64,000 nt of DNA. It comes from Planctomycetota bacterium. GTDB lineage: Bacteria > Planctomycetota > UBA8742 > UBA2392. The first letter of the stretch is position 1, and every line of letters starts with the position of its first letter. The position numbers were made by a program, and so were the translations under genes. Below, one piece after another: positions 36,501 through 44,259 of this stretch. The DNA is taken from the NCBI GenBank assembly GCA_025993795.1, contig JAMQHL010000031.1, positions 1-64,000 on the forward strand, in the 5' to 3' direction. The notes below the pieces were generated by a model. It was given only the letters and a program-made list of their open reading frames with translations. It had not been told where the DNA came from and did no database searches.

Positions 36501-36934
36501 GTGGAGAAGTCGCACTCTGTCAGCATGTAGCGGATCATGCCATCCAGGCCCATTTCACGGCCGTCGTGGGGGCTGAAGATACGGGTGATGCCATAGTCGT
36601 GAAGCTCGCGTATTTCGTCAGCGACGATCACGCCGCCGCCGCCGCCAAAAATCTTGATGTGACCGGCGCCCTTTTCCTGCAGCAGGTCGTACATGTACCT
36701 GAAGAATTCCATGTGGCCGCCCTGGTAGCTCGAGACCGCGATGCCCTGGGCGTCCTCTTCTATGGCGGCGTTGACGATTTCTTCGGCACTGCGGTTGTGG
36801 CCAAGGTGGATGACCTCCGCGCCGTGGGCCTGCAGCAGGCGGCGCATGATGTTAATGCTGACGTCGTGCCCGTCGAAAAGGGCAGCGGCGGTCACAAACC
36901 GGACCTTGTGCTTGACCTGAAAGGCCTGCTTCAT
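33512..36934 (-). CDS. icmF: Fused acyl-CoA mutase IcmF
   Basis: A 1140-residue fusion of three parts: an N-terminal B12-binding domain (DGHD at 21-24, GGGGGVIVADEI), a central G-protein chaperone of the MeaI type (Walker A GVTGTGGAGKSSLTDELL, and KRTGGALLGDR), and a C-terminal mutase barrel (GEDPTRMFAGEGPAERTNRR). IcmF enzymes isomerise isobutyryl-CoA and n-butyryl-CoA, or pivalyl-CoA, with adenosylcobalamin; the fused GTPase guards the cofactor. The substrate-site segment reads GVYPYKR where I recall GVFPFKR in most IcmF. No cobalamin riboswitch is recognisable upstream. It is transcribed toward recQ, with a 21-base gap to the frame upstream of the recQ start. Confidence 0.95.
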   Translation of the reverse strand: MKQAFQVKHKVRFVTAAALFDGHDVSINIMRRLLQAHGAEVIHLGHNRSAEEIVNAAIEEDAQGIAVSSYQGGHMEFFRYMYDLLQEKGAGHIKIFGGGGGVIVADEIRELHDYGITRIFSPHDGREMGLDGMIRYMLTECDFSTVHALNGEITGFDVAHKGSVARLITLAELNGQSPPGQAERVKQAISKRKAALKHAIPVIGVTGTGGAGKSSLTDELLRRYLLDFTDKHVAVISIDPTRKRTGGALLGDRIRMNALNNTRVYMRSLATRESSTEVSAALDEAIDICKAAGYDLVIVETSGIGQADGVITGFVDSSLYVMTSEYGAATQLEKIEMLDYADFVVLNKFERRGAKDALRDIRKQAWRNRGAPSNLKPEQMPVYPTIAAQFNDLGVNRLYVDLLKRLSEITGETLATRYFTQVCDADGPTQQTVVPGKRTRYLSEVAETVRGHHRWSEAQRVIAGKLGACYHVLVELGDKSIAPLEPLKADEGNDPVTRALRERYNDLLAELDPACVRELKSWPALVHSYTDEENVYEVRGREIRVANFTTTLSGTKLPKVALPKFSDWGDRLCWLLEENVPGGFPYTAGVYPYKRSGEDPTRMFAGEGPAERTNRRFHLVSEGQPAARLSTAFDSVTLYGEDPHERPDIYGKVGESGVAIFTVEEIEILYAGFDLCAASNSVSMTINGPAPIILAFFFNAAIRQQARKHLMENGKLTAKRPPARLFVPKSVGTRDPLESAWQDPRCFDQDWSQIRALLTDAEFDRIAAETVSTVRGTVQADILKEDQAQNTCIFSIEFALKMMGDVQQWFIEHNVRNYYSVSISGYHIAEAGANPITQLAFTLANGFTYVEAYRARGMDVNDFAPNLSFFFSNGVDAEYSVIGRVARRIWAVAMKRLYGANERSQMLKYHIQTSGRSLHAMEIDFNDIRTTLQALYAICDNCNSLHTNAFDEAITTPTDNSVRRALAIQLIINKELGLTRNENPIQGSFVIEELTDLVEEAVLTEFDRITERGGVLGAMETQYQRGKIQEESMYYEQLKHSGELPIVGVNSYLNPHPPGHEAKVELARATQTEKQACIERLRKFQKQHEPGALQALERLKRTALSSQNIFDELMQTVRHCSLGQISQALYEVGGQYRRNM

Positions 36935-37123
36935 GGGCTGAACTCTTGCCCCAAGGGGTTCAAGGGGCCCCTTGCCCCTGGCATTCCGTAACAACGCTAT
37001 GGTTAGTTATAGAACAGCGGGCCCGGAAGGTGTAGCCCTGACGCAACCGTCAGGTTGGCCACTGCCAGCCCGTAAACGAAGAACGGCTGGCCCGAAGCCA
37101 GCCGCTTTCCGGAACTTTCGGCC
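36935..37123. other. Intergenic region, icmF side
   Basis: These 189 bases contain a terminator for the next gene upstream and a GC-rich block before icmF (caaggggccccttg near 36958) with self-complementary text. I looked for a cobalamin riboswitch B12 box and did not find one. No gene is seen. Confidence 0.45.
37084..37104 (-). terminator. Rho-independent terminator
   Basis: On the minus strand cggctggc, loop ttcgg, gccagccg, then ttcttcgttt. It lies 20 bases after the stop of the DUF1570-like gene. Confidence 0.75.
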
Positions 37124-39826
37124 CTAGCGCCCTGCGGGGATTTCTTCCTCGCGGCGATTTGCATTCTGTTCGGTGCCGCGTGCGTTGCCTGCGCCCGGGT
37201 GACGATTGCCGGGCAGCACTTCTGATGGAAGCACGGTTTTGGGCAACTCGCCCTCATCTGCGCCCTTGCCAACGTTTTCAGACTTCAGGTTCTTGGTGTA
37301 GTCTTCAAACTTCTTGTTGATGGCGTCCCAGTCGGCGTCGGTCTTGATACCAAACACCTGCTTGAACGCATTCACGCCGGGTGTTGTGTCGTAACTGGTG
37401 AGCTTGATCTCACCCTTGTAGTCCTTGCCCAGAAACTCCCACCAGGCATCCCGGTAGGGGTACTTCGAGCCCTCTTTGTAGTATTGAAAGAAGTAACTCA
37501 TCTGGCACGCGGTGGCGTAGTACAGGCCCATCAACGGCCCCTGGAACCTGCCTTCGGCGCCCGGCGGCACCGGGATGCCAAGCTCGCGCAGGCGGTCACA
37601 CCCCAAATACACCAGCGCCGAGTAGCTGCCACACTTCAGCAGGTCCTGCAGCCGGAAGATGTTGCGGTTGCTCATACTTTCGTAGTTGCGCTGCCAGCTT
37701 TGCAGGCGCAGGTGGTTCAGTTGCAGAAACTCGTACTTCGCGTCGCGGCCCTTGCCACCGCTGCGCACGAACCCTGACACTGAGTCGGTAATGCCTTCCT
37801 GTACCAGGATGCTTGAGTAGCTGGGGCGGTCCGGTCCTTCCCCCTTGCCAAGCCTCTTCCAGTCAATCGGGTTGGCGCCGTAGTGGTCGGACAGCAGGTG
37901 GAACGTTTCATGAATCAGCACCGACTCGTTGAACCACGCGGTATCAGGGTTGGCGTCGTTTCGGTCGTCATAGGTGATGACAATTTCGTTGCGCGGCGAG
38001 TAGAACGCGCGGGCACCCGGCATGGGCTGCCCGATCTCGTCTTCGCAGTACTGCTCAAAGGTCTGGCTGTCTTTGAGCACGATCACCGACAGCGGCCAGC
38101 CTTCTTTTTCCGCTGTCTCGCCTTGCCCCATCGGCTTGACGCGCTGCAGGCTGTATCGCGTGACGAAGTTGACGCTGAACCAGTCATACAGGTGCTGCAA
38201 CAGCGCCGACTTGCTTGCCAGCGACTCCTCGAAGTCCGCGCTAATGCCTTCAGTGCCGGGCGGCTTTTCGACATACACCATGAAGGGCTTCCAGTAGGTG
38301 TAGGTCCAGACCTTGTCGAACGCTTCGTTATCGCGCCGCATGGCAAGCTGGCAGAAAGAACGCTGCTGCTTGGCGCGGTTCCACTTGAGGGTTGTTGACC
38401 CCTTCGTGTCGTTGGCCTGCTTGAACCGAATCCAGGCGCGCCGGGCGTTGCGGGCAAAGCCGTCTTTCTCATGCCCGGCAAAGAACTCGTCGCCCTTCTC
38501 GATGGCCAGCTTCTCAAGCTTTTTCAGTTCCGCGACCACATCCGGCGGGAACAGTTTGACGTCCGCGTACACCGGGTCGAGTGCCACGTAGTACTTGTTG
38601 TACTCTTCGCTGCCTTCGGTTTCGTGCAGCAGGTAATCGTCCATCTTGGCGGGGCGGCTGTATGCGACCCATCCGAGCCGCTTCACCACGTCTTCGAAGG
38701 TCTTGTTCGGCACGACAATCTGGCGCTGGCCGTCCTTCTGCCTCTTGACGGCAATCCCCTCGCGCTGCATCGCCGTGGCGGCTTTGCGCAACAGGTTGTT
38801 GGCAAAAGAATACCCGTCATTGTCGAGCATCAGCGCAACCTGCGCCATTGGCAGGGCCTTGTCGCTTTCGGCCTTGCTGAGCAGTTGATTGGCCCACGCG
38901 TCCTGCTGGGTTCGCCACTCGGGCTTTTCCTTGCGCGCCTTGGCTTCTTCGTAGAACGTCCGGACCTGGTCCAACGTCAGGGTCATGACGTTGTTGATGT
39001 TCTTCTGATGGTGGACAAGCAGGCTCTTGTCCGGGTCTGCTGCCGGGCCGCCGGTGTCACTCGACGCCGCACCGACATCTCCGCCTGTACCGCCACCACC
39101 GGTGCCACTGCCACCGGAAGACGCAATGATGATTACCACAACCAGGATCACCGCAACCGCGCCACCGCCAATACCCGCGAACAGCGGCAGGTTGTTCTTC
39201 TTCTTTGGCGCCCCATGCATGTGCGGGGGCATAGCCCGGCCCATCGGCGCCGGCTGGGAGACATGACCCGTGCGCGTCGGCGCGCGCGTTGGTCCCCGAC
39301 CGCGAGCGCTCGTGTCCGAGGCGGTCATGGGCGGAGCACCGATCACGGTTTCGTCCTTGCGCATCACCGAGGCGCCGCCGGTCATATCGACCGAGGACTC
39401 ATGCTGTGAAACGCCCGTTGCTTCTTCGCGGGTACTAGACCCCGGGTCGATGTCGGCGCGGCGAATCGTGCGCGTGCCGCCCACAATGGTGGGGTTGGCC
39501 ACCTGGGGCGAGGGCACGGTTACGGATGCGCCGCACTTCTTGCAGCTGGTTTTCTTGCCGGCGTGAGAGGGCGAAACGCTGTACTTCGTTCCGCACGCGG
39601 GACATGGAAAAACGATAGCGTCTGACATCACGGACTCCCTGCGGTTCTCGGCTTGCTGGTTGGCAGAGCCGGGTTGACTACTGTATGACATTGCCGCCTT
39701 GTTCGAAAGTCTGCTGCCTGCCAGTTCGGCGGCTTTGGCATCGGCAGCGGACAGTACAGCACGGTCAAGCGCCGGAGGTGGCGTCGGGCCGCGAAAACGC
39801 TGATTGAACGGGTCTTGCGAACTCAT
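37124..39826 (-). CDS. Zinc-ribbon membrane protein with DUF1570-like metallopeptidase
   Basis: A 900-residue protein. A zinc-ribbon (Cys 75, 78, 95, 98) is followed by a Ser/Thr/Pro-rich linker, one transmembrane helix (about 215-238, LFAGIGGGAVAVILVVVIII), a Gly-rich linker and a large outer domain. That domain has the zinc-binding motif HETFH (starting at residue 639) and a downstream EG motif (LVQEGITDSV) as in DUF1570 gluzincin peptidases. Both candidate starts, 39826 (AAGGA before it) and 39628 (GGGAG before it), have ribosome sites; I use the longer. The sigma factor gene lies 54 bases upstream on the same strand, so this is the probable membrane partner of the sigma factor. Confidence 0.85.
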   Translation of the reverse strand: MSSQDPFNQRFRGPTPPPALDRAVLSAADAKAAELAGSRLSNKAAMSYSSQPGSANQQAENRRESVMSDAIVFPCPACGTKYSVSPSHAGKKTSCKKCGASVTVPSPQVANPTIVGGTRTIRRADIDPGSSTREEATGVSQHESSVDMTGGASVMRKDETVIGAPPMTASDTSARGRGPTRAPTRTGHVSQPAPMGRAMPPHMHGAPKKKNNLPLFAGIGGGAVAVILVVVIIIASSGGSGTGGGGTGGDVGAASSDTGGPAADPDKSLLVHHQKNINNVMTLTLDQVRTFYEEAKARKEKPEWRTQQDAWANQLLSKAESDKALPMAQVALMLDNDGYSFANNLLRKAATAMQREGIAVKRQKDGQRQIVVPNKTFEDVVKRLGWVAYSRPAKMDDYLLHETEGSEEYNKYYVALDPVYADVKLFPPDVVAELKKLEKLAIEKGDEFFAGHEKDGFARNARRAWIRFKQANDTKGSTTLKWNRAKQQRSFCQLAMRRDNEAFDKVWTYTYWKPFMVYVEKPPGTEGISADFEESLASKSALLQHLYDWFSVNFVTRYSLQRVKPMGQGETAEKEGWPLSVIVLKDSQTFEQYCEDEIGQPMPGARAFYSPRNEIVITYDDRNDANPDTAWFNESVLIHETFHLLSDHYGANPIDWKRLGKGEGPDRPSYSSILVQEGITDSVSGFVRSGGKGRDAKYEFLQLNHLRLQSWQRNYESMSNRNIFRLQDLLKCGSYSALVYLGCDRLRELGIPVPPGAEGRFQGPLMGLYYATACQMSYFFQYYKEGSKYPYRDAWWEFLGKDYKGEIKLTSYDTTPGVNAFKQVFGIKTDADWDAINKKFEDYTKNLKSENVGKGADEGELPKTVLPSEVLPGNRHPGAGNARGTEQNANRREEEIPAGR

Positions 39827-39879
39827 ACTGCCAGTCCTTCGGAACGCGAGTTTTGCCCCGCCTGCGCGGGAACCGGCGT

Positions 39880-40434
39880 TCACGCCACTTCCCCCGAAAG
39901 CCACTCGCGCAACTTCTCAAGCGCCAGTCGGTGACGCGATTCCACCGTCTTGGCGTTTTCTTTCAGTACTTCGGCAACTTCTGCAAACGTCAAATCTCCG
40001 TAGATCTTCAAAAGCACCACTTCGCGCTGCTCATCCGGAAGCCTGCGCAGCGCACTGTCCAGCCGGTCAGCTTCTTCGCCAGACGTCAGGGTGTCGCGCG
40101 GCTTGACCAGCATCGTAGCCGGTTGCCCATCTTGCAGTGCCTTTCGTTCACGACTTCGGCGCCGAAACTCATCGAAAACCGAGTTGCGAAGGCCGCCGTA
40201 AAGGTACGCGCGCAGGTTGCGGGCTGACTGCAAACGCGCCGGGTCTTCGATCAGGCGCAGCCACAGGTCCTGGGTTGCGTCGGCGGCGTGGGCTTCATCG
40301 GCGCACATGCTGAGCGCATAGCCATACAGGCCGTGTCGATGTCGACGGTATAGCTCGGCAAAAGCATCACGGTCGCCCACGCAAAAACGGGCGACCAGGT
40401 CTTGATCCGAATCAGTCTTCGTCACCAGCGGCAC
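39880..40434 (-). CDS. ECF-type RNA polymerase sigma factor
   Basis: A 184-residue sigma-70 family protein with region 2 (about 12-97: AFAELYRRHRHGLYGYALSM, then NLRAYLYGGLRNSVFDEFRR) and region 4 (about 125-180: LRRLPDEQREVVLLKIYGDL and VAEVLKENAKTVESRHRLAL); there is no region 1 or 3. The start is GTG at 40434. Upstream on the minus strand GGAATC and CGTCTA lie 13 bases apart, like an ECF promoter, but the second box is 6 bases from the start codon, so transcript and start would nearly coincide. The downstream membrane zinc-ribbon protein is a natural candidate anti-sigma factor. Confidence 0.93.
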   Translation of the reverse strand: MPLVTKTDSDQDLVARFCVGDRDAFAELYRRHRHGLYGYALSMCADEAHAADATQDLWLRLIEDPARLQSARNLRAYLYGGLRNSVFDEFRRRSRERKALQDGQPATMLVKPRDTLTSGEEADRLDSALRRLPDEQREVVLLKIYGDLTFAEVAEVLKENAKTVESRHRLALEKLREWLSGEVA

Positions 40435-40598
40435 TATCCATAGACGCGGCAGAGACGACGATTCCTCAAAGGAAATCAGAATTCCTGCTGCGCCGGGGCC
40501 AGAACACTCACCAGGCGGCCACTATAGCTTTGACCGCAAACTACGGGGCGAGCAATGAGTCGATTACCGAAAGGGCATGCGCGGGGCCGGGGGCCGAC

Positions 40599-41135
40599 CT
40601 ATTCCTGCTTCCACCAGCTCAGGCCGCGATAGGTGTTCAGGCGTCGCCAGATCTTGGTAAGGTCACGACGGGCAGAAAGCACCTGCTCGGTACTGTGTTT
40701 GGATTTGCCATCGTGGCGTGGGTGCAGCTCAAACGCCATCTGGAAGTCATACGTGAACTCCAGCGACCACTCGCACTCCAGCTCGGCCCGCATCAAGCGC
40801 AGTGACTGGCCAAGATTCTCGAGCTGCCACGTGCGATGGTCCGCCAGTTCAAACGCCACAAAGGGCATCGTCCCCTGGCGCTTGTCGCCGCCGGAGTCGC
40901 CGATAATGCGCACGCCCGGCAGGCCTTCAATGAACTGGGCCAGGGGAAAGCTGTCAATGCTGACGCCCAGGCCATCGGCTTCGCGTTGCAGCTCAAGCAG
41001 CTCAATCAGGTCGGCCGGGCCCTCGAGATTTCCACAGACCTCGCACTCGCGAACGGCGTCGCCTTCAATGGAGCGCACGACCACGGCATGGTTGCCGCAG
41101 GAATCACAGGTTTCGGTTTCGGTCTCAAAGTCCAT
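40599..41135 (-). CDS. Zinc-ribbon protein of unknown function
   Basis: A 178-residue soluble protein. Near the N terminus CDSCG and CEVCG suggest a zinc-ribbon; then comes LELQREADGLGVSIDSFPLA and a C-terminal half with several Trp (WQLENLGQSLRLM, then WRRLNTYRGLSWW). No signal peptide or membrane helix. I recognise no family. The ATG at 41135 gives the zinc-ribbon a short N terminus; the open frame goes 24 residues further without a ribosome site. It is separated from the duplicated lipoprotein gene by a strong terminator, so it has its own promoter. Confidence 0.7.
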   Translation of the reverse strand: MDFETETETCDSCGNHAVVVRSIEGDAVRECEVCGNLEGPADLIELLELQREADGLGVSIDSFPLAQFIEGLPGVRIIGDSGGDKRQGTMPFVAFELADHRTWQLENLGQSLRLMRAELECEWSLEFTYDFQMAFELHPRHDGKSKHSTEQVLSARRDLTKIWRRLNTYRGLSWWKQE

Positions 41136-41197
41136 GTTGAAGTCGCGGAGTATAGAGCCGCCGTCGCCAAGTGAAACGGTGTTGGTTGGCAAGCCCC

Positions 41198-41232
41198 CCA
41201 AAAGCAAACCGGCGCGGATCTCTCCGCGCCGG
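41198..41232 (-). terminator. Rho-independent terminator, copy 1 of 2
   Basis: On the minus strand ccggcgcgga (41232-41223), loop gaga, tccgcgccgg, then tttgcttttgg. It ends the 41250 lipoprotein gene. The 35-base block 41198-41232 is identical to 42170-42204. Confidence 0.88.
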
Positions 41233-41249
41233 ACAAGTACGCGGAGGGC

Positions 41250-42074
41250 CTATTTGGTGCCTTCTTTCCCGCCTTCCTTCTCGCCTTCTTCCTTGCCCTT
41301 ATGGTCGTCTTCCTCTTTCTCGCCTTTCTTGCCCTCGGCCGCTTCTCTTTCCTTTTCCTTAGGGAACTTCAGAAGGGCTTTGGCATCTCTGCCGAATGCG
41401 GTCAGCACGGTCACCATACCGCCGACCTCGTTCTTGATTATGCCGTCGAACCAGCCGACATCGGCAATCCAGGACTTTGACTCCCAGCCATCGCCCTTCA
41501 AGCTGATGACCTTGCCACTCCATTTGGCACCAGCGAATTCAAGGTCCGCGAAATTCTCGTCTTTGGTCTCGATGTAGGGCGCTCCCGCATCGTCCGACGC
41601 TTCCGGCTTGGCCATCACTCCCACTTCCCTTGCGGTAGTGCCGGGCCTGCCAATCCAAGCCTTGGTGACGTTTGCCTCGCCGACCTTCTTGGTCAGGTCT
41701 ATTTTATAAGCCGTAACGTAGTCGTACTTCGAGTGTTCACTTTTGCCAGTCATCTGAAACTCAATGATCGCCGTATCGCCGTCGACTTGAGTGACCTGCC
41801 AGCGGAAAGTGTTCTTGCTGCCGTACATTTCCGATTCGGTCTGCCAGTACTGACCGACTTCCACGTCCTTGTGCACGCTTACCCTATAGGACACCTTCTT
41901 CACGTTGCGGATAATCATCCTGGTCATGTCTGATTTGTCGTCGTCAGTGTCCTCGGGCGCTTCTTTGGGAGCTTCTTCTACTTCGCCATCGGTGTCAGAT
42001 TTGTCCTTGCCCGGCCCACAGCCGCAGATCAGCAACACCAGCAAGACCAGCAAGACCAGTCCATGGTTGCGCAT
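41250..42074 (-). CDS. Lipoprotein, duplicate B with acidic tail
   Basis: A 274-residue lipoprotein: signal MRNHGLVLLVLLVLLICGC with Cys19, an Asp/Glu-rich linker, then a domain with VSVHKDVEVGQYWQTESEMY, WQVTQVDGDTAII, YDYVTAYKIDLTKK, AWIGRPG and GWFDGIIKNEVGGMVTVL. The last 40 residues are a highly charged Lys/Glu/Gly tail absent from its paralogue at 42232. The domain matches that paralogue over about 170 residues, so the genes arose by tandem duplication. The family is unknown to me; the pattern suggests a secreted or surface beta-sandwich. Its stop is followed by a terminator. Confidence 0.85.
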   Translation of the reverse strand: MRNHGLVLLVLLVLLICGCGPGKDKSDTDGEVEEAPKEAPEDTDDDKSDMTRMIIRNVKKVSYRVSVHKDVEVGQYWQTESEMYGSKNTFRWQVTQVDGDTAIIEFQMTGKSEHSKYDYVTAYKIDLTKKVGEANVTKAWIGRPGTTAREVGVMAKPEASDDAGAPYIETKDENFADLEFAGAKWSGKVISLKGDGWESKSWIADVGWFDGIIKNEVGGMVTVLTAFGRDAKALLKFPKEKEREAAEGKKGEKEEDDHKGKEEGEKEGGKEGTK

Positions 42075-42169
42075 TGTGGTATCTCCGAACGTGGGCGGGA
42101 CTGCATCTTACGGGCTTGCACGGCAGCGTGCACGGCAGAAAGCGCAGAACGAACGTTTGGGGGACCAGG

Positions 42170-42204
42170 CCAAAAGCAAACCGGCGCGGATCTCTCCGCG
42201 CCGG
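42170..42204 (-). terminator. Rho-independent terminator, copy 2 of 2
   Basis: Identical in 35 bases to 41198-41232: stem ccggcgcgga / tccgcgccgg with a 4-base loop and, on the minus strand, the tail tttgcttttgg. It ends the 42232 lipoprotein gene. Confidence 0.88.
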
Positions 42205-42231
42205 TCGGTGTCTCAAGCAAAAGGGTGTGAC

Positions 42232-42924
42232 TTACTCCCAGCTAAGCAGGGGCTTGGCGTCTTCGCCAAACGCGCTCAGGGCAGTAACCATGCCGCTGAC
42301 TTCGCTCTTGATCATGCCGCCGAACCAGCCGTTGTCTGCCATCCAGGTCTTGGATTCCCAGCCGTCGCCCTTCATGGTGATGATCTTGCCGCTCCACTTG
42401 CCGCCGCCCAACTCAAGGTCAGCAAACGGCTCTTCAGTGGTCTCTGGCGCCTTGCCGCCGCATACCGGGGCGGGCTTGGCCATCACGCCGATTTCCTTGC
42501 CCTTTTCGCCGGCTTTGCCGATCCAGGCCTTCTGGACGTTGACTTCGCCCATCGCGACGCTGGTGTCAACCTGGTACGCGGTGACGTAGTCGTAGCTGCT
42601 GTACTCGCCCTTGCTCTTCATCTGCATTTCGACGATAGCGACGTCGCCGTCAACCTTGGCAATCTGCCAGCGGGTGGTGTTCTTGCTGCCGTAGGCTTCG
42701 CTGCTGGTTTCCCAGTACTGGCCGGCCTTGGCGTCCTTGTGGACGGTGACCCAGTAGGTCGTTTCCTTGATGTTGTCGATCATCATCTGCGTCATGTCGG
42801 TGCCGCCGCTGCCGCTGCAACCACCGCAACCGCCGTCGCCGCTGTCGCCGCCGCCGCCGGTGCCACCGCAAGCCGCCAGCGCCAGGACTCCCATAAACGC
42901 AACCAATGCAAGAAGCTTCTTCAT
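42232..42924 (-). CDS. Lipoprotein, duplicate A
   Basis: A 230-residue lipoprotein with signal MKKLLALVAFMGVLALAAC (Cys19 in the lipobox LALAAC), a Gly/Asp/Cys-rich linker (GGTGGGGDSGDGGCGGCSG) and the same domain as duplicate B: MTQMMIDNIKETTYWVTVHK, YWETSSEAYGSKNTTRWQI, VAIVEMQMKSKGEYSSYDYV. It ends WE without the charged tail. The ATG at 42924 is preceded by GGAG and gives an ideal signal peptide. It lies 157 bases upstream of duplicate B and has its own terminator, so each copy is a separate transcription unit. Confidence 0.88.
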   Translation of the reverse strand: MKKLLALVAFMGVLALAACGGTGGGGDSGDGGCGGCSGSGGTDMTQMMIDNIKETTYWVTVHKDAKAGQYWETSSEAYGSKNTTRWQIAKVDGDVAIVEMQMKSKGEYSSYDYVTAYQVDTSVAMGEVNVQKAWIGKAGEKGKEIGVMAKPAPVCGGKAPETTEEPFADLELGGGKWSGKIITMKGDGWESKTWMADNGWFGGMIKSEVSGMVTALSAFGEDAKPLLSWE

Positions 42925-43158
42925 AATGTGAACTCCAAAAGGAAGTTGAGTGAACTCGAGCGAACCGTTTTCGTGCGTTTCCCCGACCAATCCCTGCTTA
43001 GGTGGGGACGGGCCAACCCGCAAGTGCGGATTTGCCTATTCCCATCCAGGCAAGGGCCGTGGAGTCTATGCATCCACTCACCGACGTTCAATAGACTTTG
43101 TAAAAGAAACTGACACCCAGCCAGCCGCTGTGTGGAATTCGCTAGCACGCACTAACAT

Positions 43159-44181
43159 ATGTCGAGCATTGAACTTGCAACTTCCGGCTACTGCTGGCTT
43201 ACACCGCCGGCCGCATCTGCGTTGGCTTTGCTCTTCCTTAATGAGCCTGCGTTGCAGTCGGCTTTCGAGGGCAGGCTTGTTGCCGCGACCGATGTGCCGC
43301 GCGTGGCTTGGCTTCGCAACAGCCGTCAGAAACTTGACCAAGTGGTCTATTCCCGCCTTGGTCCGGGTGTGCTTGTCAGTTGCCATGGCGGCCCGGCTGT
43401 CCGAACAGCAATCGAAGCCGCGCTAGCCGGCGCCGGCGTAACAAGATGCCACCCACCCACCCTATGGAACGGGCAGACGCCCCTGACGTCAGAAGTCGCG
43501 CGATTGCTGCCAAGTCTGCACGGTCGGACCGGGTTATCCCTGGCGCTGCGGACTCTCACCGACGGCGAGAGCACGCTGCGCCGCCTGCTGGCGGACCCGG
43601 ACCCCGCATGGGTGAACGCGCTTTCGCAAGCCCGCTGGCTGTTCACTCCGCCCCGCGTTCAACTCTGGGGCCCGGTGAACGCGGGCAAGTCCAGCTTGCT
43701 GAACGCACTTTGCGGCGCGGAGCTGGCGGCGGTGGCCGACGAACCGGGCTTGACCCGGGATGTGATTGAAGGCGGGTTTGAGCATGCGGGCGTACAGATA
43801 CGCGTTTTCGACGCGCCCGGCGAGTGGCCCCAGGCCGACAGAGTAAGTGCTGCGGCCCTCGAACTTGCACGCCAGTGGAAGGCACAGGCTGACCTGGTGC
43901 TGACGCTCGTGCCCCCGGGCGCCGGCGGGTCGGGCGATTGGGCACTGTTCAGCCGCAGCGACGCTGACCCCCAGGCGCGCCAGCCAGGGGTCAGCGTCCG
44001 CAACCCCGCCACGGTGGAGGCCTTGAAAGGGCGCCTGGTAGATCACTTCACCGGCGAGTTGCTCGCACTGCCAGCCGAACGACAGGTCACATTTCCGCCC
44101 GCACTGCTGGGCGAGTTGCAGGCGCTTGCTGCCGGCCGTGCCGACGCACAGGAGATCGCAACACGCTGGCTGAATACTTGA
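43159..44181 (+). CDS. Degenerate MnmE-like GTPase
   Basis: A 340-residue protein that resembles a shortened MnmE (tRNA-modifying GTPase). The N-terminal domain keeps fragments such as VLVSCHGGPAVRTAIEAAL, matching the MnmE CHGGP region. The G domain has Walker A GPVNAGKS at 171-178, switch I LTRDVIEG, G3 as DAPG (MnmE has DTAG), but the NKxD specificity motif is replaced by SRSDAD. The C-terminal CxGK catalytic end of MnmE is absent, and the protein is about 110 residues shorter. It may have lost the tRNA-modification role. It precedes pyrR by 78 bases. Confidence 0.75.
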   Translation: MSSIELATSGYCWLTPPAASALALLFLNEPALQSAFEGRLVAATDVPRVAWLRNSRQKLDQVVYSRLGPGVLVSCHGGPAVRTAIEAALAGAGVTRCHPPTLWNGQTPLTSEVARLLPSLHGRTGLSLALRTLTDGESTLRRLLADPDPAWVNALSQARWLFTPPRVQLWGPVNAGKSSLLNALCGAELAAVADEPGLTRDVIEGGFEHAGVQIRVFDAPGEWPQADRVSAAALELARQWKAQADLVLTLVPPGAGGSGDWALFSRSDADPQARQPGVSVRNPATVEALKGRLVDHFTGELLALPAERQVTFPPALLGELQALAAGRADAQEIATRWLNT

Positions 44182-44259
44182 GATGCAGGAATCCGCCGCT
44201 GGGTCTGGCGTCGCGGGCCCGGCCAATCCAGAATTGGCGCCCTTCCTTGCGGGCGAAAC

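Noticed and set aside
36935-37123. Cobalamin riboswitch before icmF
   Set aside because: I expected one because the enzyme uses B12, but no B12 box or multi-stem layout is recognisable; only a GC-rich self-complementary block is there.
40435-40465. ECF autoregulatory promoter (GGAATC, CGTCTA) before the sigma gene
   Set aside because: The boxes look right, but the second lies 6 bases from the GTG start and the spacing is short, so I did not list it as a promoter.
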